Source: JARKQH01 sp964631605
GTDB lineage: Bacteria; Verrucomicrobiota; Verrucomicrobiia; Limisphaerales; UBA8199
Assembly: GCA_964631605.1 (NCBI GenBank)
Contig: CAZVYG010000001.1
Span: 62,001-126,000 of the forward strand
Length of the DNA stretch: 64,000 nt
Direction: 5' to 3'
A model generated the notes under the pieces. That model was not told the DNA's origin and made no database searches. It saw only the letters and a program-made list of their open reading frames with translations. Made by a program: the position numbers and the translations under genes. Below, piece by piece: positions 51,487 through 60,902 of the stretch (within the stretch, counting starts at the first letter, position 1; each line of letters opens with the position of its first letter).

Positions 51487-54312
51487 CTACTCCCGAACCG
51501 GCTGCCAGTCAATTGCTGAATTCGAAATCAGGATGCACCCGACCTGGGGAAGAGCCACGCTGAACTCGATACGCTCGCCCGCCGTGCCCAGGTAACCGCC
51601 CCACCCGACCCGGATGTCCCCGACGCGTTTCAAGTCCAGCTCCCCGTCGGCATCCCGCGACCAGCCGGCCAGTTGCAGCCGATTTATGGGCACCACGAGC
51701 CGGTGATGACCGGCGGCGCTCAACAGACCGCCGGTGCTGGCGATGAAATCGCCGCCGCCCTGCTCCTGCAGGATGACGAGAAGCTGCGTGCCGGTCTGCT
51801 GCCCTTCCGGCACCCACGTGTCGAGGATCAGGCAATCGGTTCCGTCGAGGTCCAGCGGAGTCGTGAATTGAAAGCGCAGGAAGAGGAAGGTGTCCACCCG
51901 GCTCTGGGTCAGCGAGGCCGTCGCCCGCCAAACCGGTTGGCCGGCCGTTGCCCGTGATGAATCGGCGGCCACCTCCGCGCGGACGTGCTCGCCCCTGATC
52001 ACGTTTGGGTTCACATCGGGAATGGGGCGCTGAGTCAGGTTCGGCAGCGGACCCGCGGTTGGCCGCCGTTTTTGCGGGAGTCGGGCCGCTGGGTAGCGGA
52101 AAAGGGCGGCGCCATAGGGCTCGATGTTCAGGCTGACACGCGCGCCAAGGTTTGTCTGGACGACGACGCCAGCGGCAGGGTCCCACCGCTCACCCGGACC
52201 GGTTCCGCTCAAGGTCAGTTCGCCCTGCCACGGTTTGGGGCTGTCGTTGATGAGAAAATACAGGTCGTTATTCTCGATGCGCCGGTGAGTGGCCCGAATC
52301 GGGGAGCGGGGCGCATGAACAGTGACATCCCCCTCCAGCAGGCCGTCCAGAACCATCGGCAAAAGGCCTTCCGAGCCGGCGGGCAAATAAACGCTGGCGC
52401 CGTTGCCGCCGTGGAGTTTCACCGACGGTCCAGTTTCCCCGGCTCCAAACAGTTCGCGCCCCAGGGACTGTATCTCCGGCGAGGGAAAATCCTGTTCGGT
52501 GTTGGCCGGCAGCGCGCCCACGGCAATGACGACGCCTCCACTGCGCGCGAACCGCGCCAGGTTGTCCCAGGCGGCCTTGGGCAGGGTGTCCGTCCCCGGC
52601 AGAACCAGCGCCCGCCAACGGAGGTTGCCATGCGTCAGGACGCCGTTCTCCACCCGGCCTTCAACCAGGGCGCGACTGTCCATCACGGTAAAATCGCGTT
52701 GGGCGGCATAGAGGCTGTCGGCCGCGCCGCGCCAGGCGTGTTCAATCATGGTCGCCCCGGGGGAATCGCTGGTCAAATGGCGCGCCGGTCGAAATCGGGG
52801 CCAAAGGCTTTCGATGGGATACATCAGGGCAATGTCGGCGACTTGATGACCGCCGGTCAGGGCGGCGCAGCAGCGGCCGACCCACTCGTTCAGCCGCCGC
52901 AAGGCATCATCGGGGAGATCGGTGAAGCTGTAGTAACTGGTAATGGCGTTAACACCCGAGATAATCAGGCGGTTGCAGGTGCCGCGAATCTCCGCCGCGC
53001 TCACCACGCGCTTGGGACGATTGTCCCCGGGGCCGCGCCAGACCTGGCTGTGATCCGAAGTTTCACTCATGACGATGCGGCGGCCCTCGAGTTCAGCCGC
53101 ACTGGCCAGCAGCCGCGCAACAAACCACGGCACCTCCGCCGGGACGCTGGTCAGACAATCCATGCTCGGCGCATCCAGCCGCCGCGCGCAGCGGAAGAAA
53201 TCGCCATAGAGCGGGACGTGCCCCACCAGGCTCTCCTCGGCCAGCAAATGGCCGCCCGAGGGGATGTTCCACTCGCGACAGCGGTTTTGAATCTGGCCGA
53301 AGAAATGGCTGGAAACCATTTCACCGACCGTCAGCCAAAAATCATGGCGGATTTTCGCCCCGCGCGGCCCGGCGTCGGCAATGAGCGCCGGCACGACCGT
53401 TGAGTCGAGGGCGTAGCCGCGGCGCTGTCCGAACTCGGCCGGCAGGTTGGGCGCCCAGGGCAGGGGACGCCACGGCATCGGCTTGAGGTACCAGCTCATC
53501 AGCGACGGTTCGTCCGTGAAAGTGGCCACGAAGTAACGGCCGAGGTCGCCGCCGAGGCGCTCGGCATAGCGCTGGTGCGTCAGCGTCAGAAAGCGTTGCG
53601 TGGGCTCGGGCTCGAGCAGATTTACATAGGGCATCTTTTGGTGGAGGTTCCCCTCCGCATGGGTGCCCTCGTAAAGCCGGCTCTCGGTGATGGCCAGCAC
53701 CCGCCACCGCCCCGCCGGCGCCGTCCACGACAGTTTGCCGTCGCGCGCGTTTTCCGCCAGCTCCACACGGTTGCTGAGGTTGATTTGGCCGTCCTGCACC
53801 CGGAAGGCGGCGGCGAGGAAAAGCGGGCCGGGAGGCAGCGCCAGTTCGACCGGGCCGCCATCGCATTCCCGGTCAGCCACCAGCAGCCCCCGCGCTTCCC
53901 ACTCCGGATGCTCCCGCAGCACCAGCCCGCCGGCGTTGCCCGAAGGGTAGCCTCGCTCGTCATAGAGCCACAATGCCAGGCCCGCCTCCTTCGCCGCACG
54001 AACAGCGCGGACAAAAGCCTCCCACTTGGCGTCGCTTTCGAGGTATTGATCGAACGACACATTGCACACCACCCCGCCGAACCCCTGCCGCTGCAGCCGC
54101 TCAATCAAGCCATCCTGCGCCTCGGGCCGGTCCGGCCAGCCGTGGATGATCTTGAGGATGCGCGACTCCGGGGGCGGATGCGCAAAACACTCGGGGAAGG
54201 CCGAACCCGGCGGTGTGACGGCGCCAAGGCACGCGACCGATCCACTAAAGACCAGAAACAGGATGAGTATCCCAACCTTCCGCGCACCCAACCAGCAACG
54301 ACGCAAAGCCAT
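51487..54312 (-). CDS. GH106-like glycoside hydrolase
   Basis: A 941-residue secreted protein. Signal peptide from ATG 54312 (VGILILFLVFSGSVACLGA), then a TIM-barrel start with GFGGVVCNVSFDQYL and LALWLYDERGYPSGNAGG, the segment typical of GH106 alpha-L-rhamnosidases and close relatives. FTDEPSL and SGGHLLAEESL contain candidate catalytic carboxylates. The middle has a beta-galactosidase-trimerisation-like fold (ALVLPGTDTLPKAAW, ARSGGVVIAVG) and the C-terminal ~200 residues look like a carbohydrate-binding jelly roll (FLFLRFQFTTPLDLDG, LDTWVPEG). GH106 activity would fit the other rhamnose-directed genes, but family assignment between GH106 and related uncharacterised GH2-like enzymes is not certain. 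ATG 54384 is an alternative start. Confidence 0.7.
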   Translation of the reverse strand: MALRRCWLGARKVGILILFLVFSGSVACLGAVTPPGSAFPECFAHPPPESRILKIIHGWPDRPEAQDGLIERLQRQGFGGVVCNVSFDQYLESDAKWEAFVRAVRAAKEAGLALWLYDERGYPSGNAGGLVLREHPEWEARGLLVADRECDGGPVELALPPGPLFLAAAFRVQDGQINLSNRVELAENARDGKLSWTAPAGRWRVLAITESRLYEGTHAEGNLHQKMPYVNLLEPEPTQRFLTLTHQRYAERLGGDLGRYFVATFTDEPSLMSWYLKPMPWRPLPWAPNLPAEFGQRRGYALDSTVVPALIADAGPRGAKIRHDFWLTVGEMVSSHFFGQIQNRCREWNIPSGGHLLAEESLVGHVPLYGDFFRCARRLDAPSMDCLTSVPAEVPWFVARLLASAAELEGRRIVMSETSDHSQVWRGPGDNRPKRVVSAAEIRGTCNRLIISGVNAITSYYSFTDLPDDALRRLNEWVGRCCAALTGGHQVADIALMYPIESLWPRFRPARHLTSDSPGATMIEHAWRGAADSLYAAQRDFTVMDSRALVEGRVENGVLTHGNLRWRALVLPGTDTLPKAAWDNLARFARSGGVVIAVGALPANTEQDFPSPEIQSLGRELFGAGETGPSVKLHGGNGASVYLPAGSEGLLPMVLDGLLEGDVTVHAPRSPIRATHRRIENNDLYFLINDSPKPWQGELTLSGTGPGERWDPAAGVVVQTNLGARVSLNIEPYGAALFRYPAARLPQKRRPTAGPLPNLTQRPIPDVNPNVIRGEHVRAEVAADSSRATAGQPVWRATASLTQSRVDTFLFLRFQFTTPLDLDGTDCLILDTWVPEGQQTGTQLLVILQEQGGGDFIASTGGLLSAAGHHRLVVPINRLQLAGWSRDADGELDLKRVGDIRVGWGGYLGTAGERIEFSVALPQVGCILISNSAIDWQPVRE

Positions 54313-54958
54313 GGGCCCAGTGAACCCCACCACCGCGCCGATGGCAATAGCAAGCCGCCGCACCGCCACGCGCGTCCGCTCCAACCCTCGACTGCCGTTC
54401 CGGACTGCCGCCCGCCGCTTCAGCCGGCCAGGGGCGAATCAAGGTCGGGAATACCCCGCACCAGCCAATCCTCGAGGCCGATCAACCCTTGAAGATGAAG
54501 AAAAGGGGGTGGGCTGGGCGAATGGGAAAGGGTGTTCGAAAGGTTCGGTGTGACATTCCGCGCGGAAGCCGGGGCCATCGCGGCAAGGCCCTGTTCCACG
54601 GCGTCGCGCTGTGCATCTTTCGGCGCAAGATCCACATGACTAACGGTCGTGTTCATGGCATGCTCGATTGCTTCAACTGTTCCTGGGCGCGCAGCCGGCG
54701 GCGCCCGATTCGCCACCATTGCGCCAGTTGCTCCATGTAATGGCTTCGACTCGAGGGCCCACCGGCCTGGCCTCCCGGAGGAGGCACGGCCGGCAGCACC
54801 TCAGTCCCACAACTGGAGCGACCCCACAGTCGCTCCAGAAACCAACTGACAATGCTCCCCTGGAAAACGTTCAACCCTCCGCTCGATCCTGCGCCGCAGG
54901 CCGAGCGGGGGGTGACCAGGCGCGAAACGCGTTGCTGAGCGCGTTCCGGGCGCGCGGT
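54313..54958. other. 646-bp stretch without a supported gene
   Basis: Between the GH106-like gene and hsp20, both on the minus strand. Two small minus-strand open frames overlap by an ATGA (about 54653-54736 and 54420-54656); the second would encode MNTTVSHVDLAPKDAQ and a proline-rich tail. Neither resembles a known family nor has a good ribosome site, so they are not called. The stretch may be the remains of a gene plus the hsp20 terminator and the next promoter. A 6-bp pair GGAGCG/CGCTCC at 54816-54838 is part of a weak hairpin. Confidence 0.3.
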
Positions 54959-55426
54959 TCAGGCAACCTTGACTTCGATCTGTTTCGGACGGGCCTTTTC
55001 GCTCTTGGCCAGGTGCACCCGCAACACCCCATCCTTGAATTCCGCCTTGACGTTGTCCGCCTCGGCATCATCCGGGATGCTGAAGCTGCGCTCAAACCGG
55101 CCGTAATAGCGTTCCACCCGATGGAACTTGCGGCCCTTTTCCTCTTTCTCGGCTTTGCGTTCGCCCGAGATGGTCAGAGTCCCGCCTTCCACCGTCACCT
55201 TGACATCGTCCTTCTGGACCTCAGGCAGCTCAACCTTGAGCAAATACTCCTTGTCGTCCTCGGCGATGTCCACCAACGGCGCCCACTCGGGCACGGAGAT
55301 GGTCTCTTCGTCGGTGGTCAGCGAGCTGCGACGGAACGGGCTCCAGTCAAACAGAGAGGACATCCGCCGCTGCATTTCTTCCATCTCTCGGAATGGATTC
55401 CAGCGAGTTAGTGCATTCATACGCAT
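54959..55426 (-). CDS. Hsp20 / alpha-crystallin small heat shock protein
   Basis: A 155-residue cytoplasmic chaperone that holds unfolding proteins in soluble oligomers. N-terminal arm MRMNALTRWNPFREMEEMQ, alpha-crystallin domain EWAPLVDIAEDDKEYLLKVELP to GVLRVHLAKSE, with the family signature VTVEGGTLTISGERK and the ERSFSIPDDAEADN strand. The start is ATG 55426 with AAAGG five bases upstream. It is transcribed alone from an AT-rich region. No CIRCE element (TTAGCACTC-N9-GAGTGCTAA) is seen upstream. Confidence 0.95.
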   Translation of the reverse strand: MRMNALTRWNPFREMEEMQRRMSSLFDWSPFRRSSLTTDEETISVPEWAPLVDIAEDDKEYLLKVELPEVQKDDVKVTVEGGTLTISGERKAEKEEKGRKFHRVERYYGRFERSFSIPDDAEADNVKAEFKDGVLRVHLAKSEKARPKQIEVKVA

Positions 55427-55906
55427 GAACCTTTCTTGTCGCAGACTGGTTTATACTCAAGGCACCGCAACCGGGTCTGCCTTCACTTCCGGTCGGGGTG
55501 TGGGAGGAACTCAAACCGTCCACTCGAACGGCCGAGCCGCCCGCAAACAAATTAGCATGCCAGATGCCAGCAGATGTTTCATTACATAAGTTTCTACAAA
55601 TAAGATTTTTATGACTTAATTGTTCCCGTGTTTTTGGTTCAGAATTGAGTCGTAATGTCACATCCTACCAAAAAGTGCGTGTCAAAATGACCCAGAATCC
55701 GAGTTCGCTTTCCCAACTCACCCAGCCTGCGCCAATTCAACCCCTCTGTCGCCGCAGGTGATCCGCCGCGTGGCAATCTCCCCGACAAGGCATGGCGGCG
55801 GACAAGCGGTGGATTGCCTCTTGAATCGCCGGATTGCCTGGGCTGGGAACTGCGGTGGCCCAAAGCGTTTGTTGCCAACGGCACTGCGTTCACTCAGTCT
55901 GAGGTC
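55427..55906. promoter_or_regulatory. 480-bp divergent region between hsp20 and DUF192 gene
   Basis: The part at about 55555-55680 is markedly AT-rich compared with the genome and most likely contains the hsp20 promoter. On the minus strand a TTGACACG is followed by CTTTTTGG, which only partly fits a sigma-54 -24/-12 element, so no sigma class is assigned. No gene is recognised in the stretch. Confidence 0.45.
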
Positions 55907-56437
55907 ATGACGATTTGGCGAGTGGTGGTTTCTGCGGCGGCCCTGGTTGCGGCCTTGACAAGTTGCGGGCGGCCTGATGGGCCTGCTCCCGAGCCGCTCC
56001 CGCTCGGTGCGGCTCACGAGCCGCGGCAGGCCCAGGCGAAACTTCCCACCATGAAGCTCTGGCTGGGCGCCGCCGAGTTGCAGGCCGAGGTCGCGCTCAG
56101 CGCCATCCAGACGCAGACAGGGATGATGTTCAGAACCAACATGGCCGAAAACGAGGCGATGCTGTTCGTCTTTGCGGGGCCGCACCGGGCCGCATTCTGG
56201 ATGAAGAACACCTACGTTCCGTTATCCGCAGCCTACATTGATCCCGAGGGGGTCATCCTCGAGATTCATGATCTGGAGCCGTTGAACACCAACGCCGTCA
56301 GCGCGACTTCGAGCCAGGTGCAGTATGTCCTCGAGACCCCCCGGGGCTGGTTCGCGCGCCACAATGTGGGAACTGGAACCGTGGTCCGAACCGAGCGCGG
56401 CAGTCTGCGGGAGACATTCTTCAACCCGCGCCGATAG
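55907..56437 (+). CDS. DUF192 lipoprotein
   Basis: A 176-residue exported lipoprotein: signal VVVSAAALVAALTSC with the lipidated cysteine at residue 20. The DUF192 domain (about 50-170) has QTQTGMMFRTNMAENEAMLFVF, AAFWMKNTYVPLSAAYID and EGVILEIHDLEPL, all typical; the family is small beta-barrel proteins of unknown role found in many bacteria. Length and motif order are normal. ATG 55907 begins the lipoprotein signal; a longer in-frame start at 55814 has no signal-like sequence. Convergent with the following BNR_4 gene, with a hairpin between. Confidence 0.9.
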   Translation: MTIWRVVVSAAALVAALTSCGRPDGPAPEPLPLGAAHEPRQAQAKLPTMKLWLGAAELQAEVALSAIQTQTGMMFRTNMAENEAMLFVFAGPHRAAFWMKNTYVPLSAAYIDPEGVILEIHDLEPLNTNAVSATSSQVQYVLETPRGWFARHNVGTGTVVRTERGSLRETFFNPRR

Positions 56438-56451
56438 GCCCGCCGGCGGGC

Positions 56452-56475
56452 GGCGAGCCACCGCCCGGGCTCGCC
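56452..56475. terminator. GC-rich hairpin between convergent genes
   Basis: A perfect 8-bp stem GGCGAGCC / GGCTCGCC with an 8-base loop between the DUF192 stop and the stop of the BNR_4 gene. There is no T-run, so it may act with Rho or as an mRNA 3' end rather than as an intrinsic terminator. Confidence 0.4.
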
Positions 56476-56478
56476 GAG

Positions 56479-58748
56479 TCAGCGGCCCTCGCTGGCTGGA
56501 GCGCTGCCCATGACCTGGACCGGAGTGGCCAGCATTTCGCTCATATCGTACGGCAATTGCCAAACGCGGGTGCCATCCGAGTTGCAGAAGAAAAGCCGGG
56601 AGGGAGTGACCTGCGTTGGGTCGCCATCGGCCCAAAAGGCAAAGAATGGATCCCTGGCATTCAATGGGCGCCTGGCGTAGGAGTGATTATAGATACTGTT
56701 GGTTGTAATCTGGCGGACCATCGTCCAAGTCAGGCCCCGGTCCACGCTGGACCAGAGGGCCATCTCGCCGCCCGTCTGCCAGACCTGCGGTCCATTCTGG
56801 GTCGGGCCAATCACCAGCCAGCGTTCCGGCTCGATGTAGAGACTGCCCATGTCGTAGTTGTGATCGGACTGGCAGACGGCGGACATGATCCATTGGGCGC
56901 CGTTCCAGCGGGCGATGGTCCAGGTGCGGGGGTCGCCCGCAGGACCGGGCTGGTAATTGTGACTGACGATATAAAGGAGCACCGGGTTGCCGTTGGTATC
57001 GAAGTTCAGATCGCAGGTGTACATCAACTGTCCCAGGGAAGCGTAATCCTTGACCAACGCGGGGTTGTTGGTGGTGGTCAACGGCAGGTCCAGCGGCACG
57101 CCCGCAGCCGTCGTCCACGTGACGCCATGGTTGGTCGTTTGGACGTAGTAAAGGTCAGTGCGTTTGTCCACGTTCCCGCCCGGATGGCGGTTGAAGAAAG
57201 AGGCGACCATGCCGTCAGGGCGGACGTTGCTGACCTGGTAATGGCCGCCGATGCCGGCGAGTTTCTGATGGGCGCTCCAAAAGATGCCGTTGGTGCTGGT
57301 TTCCCAATACAGCTCGCGGCCGTTCGTATATTTGGTAAAGAGGTTGAAAAAGCCAAATCCAGGAATGTAGCGGGGCTGGGGGTAAGTCATTTCATCCTGC
57401 CGGATGAATTCAAACTCGGCGACGCTGTAGGGCTGTTTGCTGCGGAATTTCCATCCAGGCCGGGTCTGGGCCCGCCCGCTCACAAAGACCCACAGGTAAC
57501 CCTGGTCGTCCAGCGCCAGCGCCGCGTTGTCGTGGGGGTCATTGACCCCTTGCTTGTTCAGAACCAGCGTGGGCCGGGGCACCTGGCCGGTGGCGTGGTC
57601 GTAATAGGACGCCATGATCAGCAGGTGACGCTGGTCCTTGATGGTTCCGCCATACACGAAGAAGGTTTTGTTGACCGCGGCGGCGTAGATCGCGATCGGA
57701 ATGTGGTTGGCGGTATAGGTGCCAAGCCCGCCGGAGTATTTGTCCCCATACTCGGAGAACTGTCCCAGGGTAAACCAAATGCCGCGGTAGCCGTCGCTCC
57801 AGCCCGCCGGCGGCAGCTTTGCAGCGCGGAAAAACTGTTGCGCGTTGGTTGCCGGCAGGTTTGTGAACCACAGATCTCCGCCCCGGCCGGTGACAATTCC
57901 CGTCGGCCGCCAATTCGCCGGCGCGAGGCTGGCCGCCTGCTCGACCAAATATTCGCGGTTGGTTTCCGCCGGGAACTTGAAGCGAAAACGGTTGTCGCTA
58001 AACGCCGCGCCTTTCAGCTCGAACGGCGCAGGCACCACCACTTCGCCGGTGATCACCAGGTTGTCCACTTCCCCATAACTGCCGGCCGTGCCTCGAATGC
58101 CGCCGAAGCGGACGCGGCTGAAAGGGGTGCCCTGCGGATACGTGTTGCGCCAGGGCAGGTTGGTGGCGATCACCGAGCCGTNNNNNNNNNNTTCAGATAC
58201 CAACTGCCAAAGGCGGGACCACTCAGGTGATTGACCATCTCGATCCGGTGCCAGTTCGTGTCGAGGTCCCGGACCCCGACCCAGCTCGAGCCGTTGTAGT
58301 AGCAAAGCTTGTTGGAAACCGTTCCCCAGCCCAGCAGGCTGACCTCGCCGCCGGTGGTGGGCAGGAGGAACACGTCCAGGGTGCGGGACCCGGCGGTCGA
58401 AGCCCGGGCGTCAAAAGCAACGGTCAACTCCCCCGACGACACTTCCGGAAAGCGCAAGTAGTCCATATTATCCACACCCGTTTGCGGGCGGCGCAGCACC
58501 TTGCCGTGCGGGTCCGCAGCGCCCCAGGAGACGATCTGGGCCGGGGTGGAGCTCGCCGGCTGCCAGGTGACCGAGCCATCCGTCACGGCCTGGAGATTGC
58601 CCACGGGGTAGATTTCGTCATCCTCAAACCCGCCGACGTCACCCAGGACAATCAGTTGGTTGGTCTGGGCAAAGGCCGGGAGGCACGACAGCGCGAGGAT
58701 CGCGGCGCCACCAGCGACAGAGGAAAGGCTGACAACATTGATATTCAT
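56479..58748 (-). CDS. Secreted BNR_4 family protein with N-terminal jelly-roll module (interrupted by sequence gap)
   Basis: A secreted protein of about 755 residues. Signal peptide MNINVVSLSSVAGGAAILALS from ATG 58748; then a ~165-residue module (GGFEDDEIYPVGNLQAVT, HGKVLRRPQTGVDNMDYL, YGEVDNLVITGEV) that contains the 10-N gap; a short module YLVEQAASLAPANWRP; and a BNR_4 domain from DGYRGIWFTLGQFSEYGDK to the end (SGGLGTYTANHIPIAIY, FVYGGTIKDQRHLLIMASYYDH, NDPHDNAALALDDQGYLW). BNR_4 propellers include polysaccharide lyases acting next to rhamnose, such as rhamnose-glucuronate and ulvan lyases. The two sides of the gap are in different frames, so the true gap length is not 10 but 2 modulo 3 (for example 8 or 11); I treat it as one gene because the module matches intact copies in the gene at 60903-63734. 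Confidence 0.78.
58182..58191. other. Assembly gap (10 N)
   Basis: Ten undetermined bases inside the BNR_4 gene. Ten N is a conventional placeholder, and the flanking reading frames show that the real length differs. Confidence 0.98.
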
Positions 58749-58773
58749 AGTGACATGGGTAATCGGAGCGGTG

Positions 58774-58847
58774 CTTTCGGCGAACAGGCCCTGCCTGGAA
58801 CGCGGGCTCGTGTTCGGCAACGGCCCTTTCGGCGAAAGGGCCCTGCC
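58774..58847. repeat. Two 22-bp near-identical direct repeats, the second forming a perfect hairpin
   Basis: Copies at 58774-58795 and 58826-58847 share 20 of 22 bases, both starting CTTTCGGCGAA and ending GGCCCTGCC. In the second copy the bases form a perfect 9-bp stem (GGCCCTTTC / GAAAGGGCC, loop GGC, 58822-58842). The pair sits in the 147-bp gap between the two BNR_4 genes, upstream of the 56479-58748 gene. It could be a protein-binding pair or an mRNA-processing hairpin. Confidence 0.6.
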
Positions 58848-58895
58848 CAGTGGGGCGGCGCTTGTTCGGGGGTTTTCACGGCATGGGATTTCCGG

Positions 58896-60884
58896 CTAAT
58901 TCACCACGGTCGGCGTGGCGAAATCGCCGGTCATGGTTGTCGGCAGCCGCCAGACGTGGTCGCCGCGCTGGTTGGTGAAGTAGAGTCGGGATTCCGAAGG
59001 CTCCCGTCCGTGGCCGTCGGCCCATAGCGCGTAAAAATCCGGGTGCGCGTTGAGGGGGCGGCGGGCGTAGGTGTGGTTGTAAGGGCTGTTGCGTGTGAGT
59101 TGTTTGACCCGCGTCCAGGACCGGCCCTCGTCGGTGCTGGTCCATAATACCATTTCGCCGCCGGGATTGTAGGGCTGCGGCCCCAGCTCGGTGGGGGCGA
59201 TGACGCGCCAGGTGCCGTCCGGCTCGAGATAAAGCGAGCCGTGGTCGTAATTGTTGCCCGAAGTGGTGAACGGACGGCGCACCCACTCCTTGCCGGTCCA
59301 GCGGAGGGTTTGCCACTGGCGCGGTCCGTTGGCCGGGCCGGGCTCGAAACCTTTGCTGGTAAGGAACAGAATCACCGGCCGGCCATTGCGATCGAAATTC
59401 ACATCCTTCAAATAGACCAATTGCCCCTCCGCGCGGGAATCATACACCAGGGCGGGATTATTGGTCTGCGTGATGGGCAGCTTCAGAGGGTCCCCGCGGA
59501 CGTTCTTCCAAGTGCGGCCGAAATCGTCGGTCTCCACGTAATAGATATTGGCGCGGGTGTTCAGACCGCCGGGCGAAGGATGAAAATCAAAAGCCGAGGC
59601 GACGCGCGGACCCACCCGCCAACTGATCTGGTAATCTCCCATTTCGATGCCGGCCAGCATTTCCGGCTCGCTCCAGCCCCTGCCGTCGGGACTGGTCATG
59701 AAAAAGAGGCACCGCGCGGCGGGGATACCCCGCGCCCTGCCGCCGCCGTAGCGGGTGTGAAGAAACAGGAATCCCTGGCCCGGGACATGCCACGGCTGCG
59801 TGTAGGAGAAATTGGTCACCAAAACCCGCTCGAACTCCTCGATGCTCCAGGGTTTGGTGCTGCGATGGATGTAGGAAGGACGGCCCGTGCCGTGCGAAGA
59901 GGAGAAGACCCACAGGTAACCGCGCTCGTCCACTTGCAGCGTCGGGTTGTCGTGCGCGTCGCTGGTGCGCTTGTTCAGCAGGAGGCGCGGACGCGGCACC
60001 TGGCCGGTCTGGTGGTCGTAGTAAGAAACCATGTGCAGCAATTCCTGCGGGTCGGCCGGCTGCCGCGCCGTGGTGCCGCCGTAAACGAAAAAGGTCTTCC
60101 CGACCTCCTTGCAGTAAACGGCAATGGGCGCGTGCTGCTGCGGATAGGTGGCGAAACCGCCGCTGTATTTGTATCCGTACTCGTCCTTCGTGGGCTGGTT
60201 GTAATACCAGATGCCGCGGTAACCGTCCTCAGCCCGCAATTTGCCCCCCGTCACGGCCACCTCCGCCGGCCGTTCGGGGCCGGGGGCCGCTGTCAAAGCG
60301 GCGGCGGAGCCAAACAGCAGCGGCGGCGGCTCCTGCGGCAGTTCGGCAATCGTGTCGGCGACCAGGTAGCGGTTGATGACCACGACGCCGCCGGGTTGCG
60401 TCACTTCCAGGCTCACCTGATTCGAGCCCGGCGCCAGCGGCACATAAAAGACCCGGTTCGGAGCGTGGGTGCGGTCAGCGCGAGGCCATGCCTGGCGTCC
60501 AACAACCACCCCGTTGGTCTTAACCACCAAATCGCCGCCACCCGACGAAACCGCGCTCAGTCCCAACCCGAGAACTTTGGCATCGGAAAAATCGGTCCGG
60601 ATCACCAGCGGTTGGTGGAGCTCTCGCTCCGCTCCGCCGTATAACCGGCTGCTCAGCTTCTTTGCCGCCGCTTGCGCCGCCTCCAACGGCTGGCCCCGCA
60701 AATCCAGCACCCACGTTTCCGGCTTTTTGCCCCGTGCCGTCACGCCAGGCTCGAGGCTCCACAAGGCGGCAGGCGCCAGTGGCGAAAGGATTGTAATCCC
60801 AATCAGCGTTAATCCACCGAGCGTTCGGGCGACAACCCGCCCACACGAGGCGCACACAAACAGCCGGAAATGCGAATTGGCCAC
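58896..60884 (-). CDS. Secreted BNR_4 family protein (second)
   Basis: A 662-residue secreted protein. Signal region GGLTLIGITILSPLAPAAL, then a ~200-residue N-terminal beta domain (TWVLDLRGQPLEAAQAA, LVVKTNGVVVGRQAWP, GSNQVSLEVTQPGGV), then a BNR_4 propeller: GYRGIWYYNQPTKDEYGYKY, SGGFATYPQQHAPIAVY, FVYGGTTARQP, VSYYDHQTGQVPRPRLLLN, DAHDNPTLQVDERGYLW, and NSPYNHTYARRPLNAHPDF. It is closely related to the BNR_4 part of the downstream gene. Members of this superfamily are lyases or hydrolases for acidic polysaccharides; the enzyme class cannot be fixed from sequence. It follows the jelly-roll gene by 18 bp on the same strand. Confidence 0.82.
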   Translation of the reverse strand: MANSHFRLFVCASCGRVVARTLGGLTLIGITILSPLAPAALWSLEPGVTARGKKPETWVLDLRGQPLEAAQAAAKKLSSRLYGGAERELHQPLVIRTDFSDAKVLGLGLSAVSSGGGDLVVKTNGVVVGRQAWPRADRTHAPNRVFYVPLAPGSNQVSLEVTQPGGVVVINRYLVADTIAELPQEPPPLLFGSAAALTAAPGPERPAEVAVTGGKLRAEDGYRGIWYYNQPTKDEYGYKYSGGFATYPQQHAPIAVYCKEVGKTFFVYGGTTARQPADPQELLHMVSYYDHQTGQVPRPRLLLNKRTSDAHDNPTLQVDERGYLWVFSSSHGTGRPSYIHRSTKPWSIEEFERVLVTNFSYTQPWHVPGQGFLFLHTRYGGGRARGIPAARCLFFMTSPDGRGWSEPEMLAGIEMGDYQISWRVGPRVASAFDFHPSPGGLNTRANIYYVETDDFGRTWKNVRGDPLKLPITQTNNPALVYDSRAEGQLVYLKDVNFDRNGRPVILFLTSKGFEPGPANGPRQWQTLRWTGKEWVRRPFTTSGNNYDHGSLYLEPDGTWRVIAPTELGPQPYNPGGEMVLWTSTDEGRSWTRVKQLTRNSPYNHTYARRPLNAHPDFYALWADGHGREPSESRLYFTNQRGDHVWRLPTTMTGDFATPTVVN

Positions 60885-60902
60885 GACTTGAAATACCCCA
60901 GG

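Noticed and set aside
54420..54874. Two small overlapping minus-strand frames joined by ATGA
   Set aside because: The overlap is attractive, but the products are low-complexity, have no family resemblance and no ribosome site.
55640..55680. Sigma-54 promoter for hsp20
   Set aside because: TTGACACG with CTTTTTGG matches only part of the -24/-12 consensus and lacks the GC of the -12 element.
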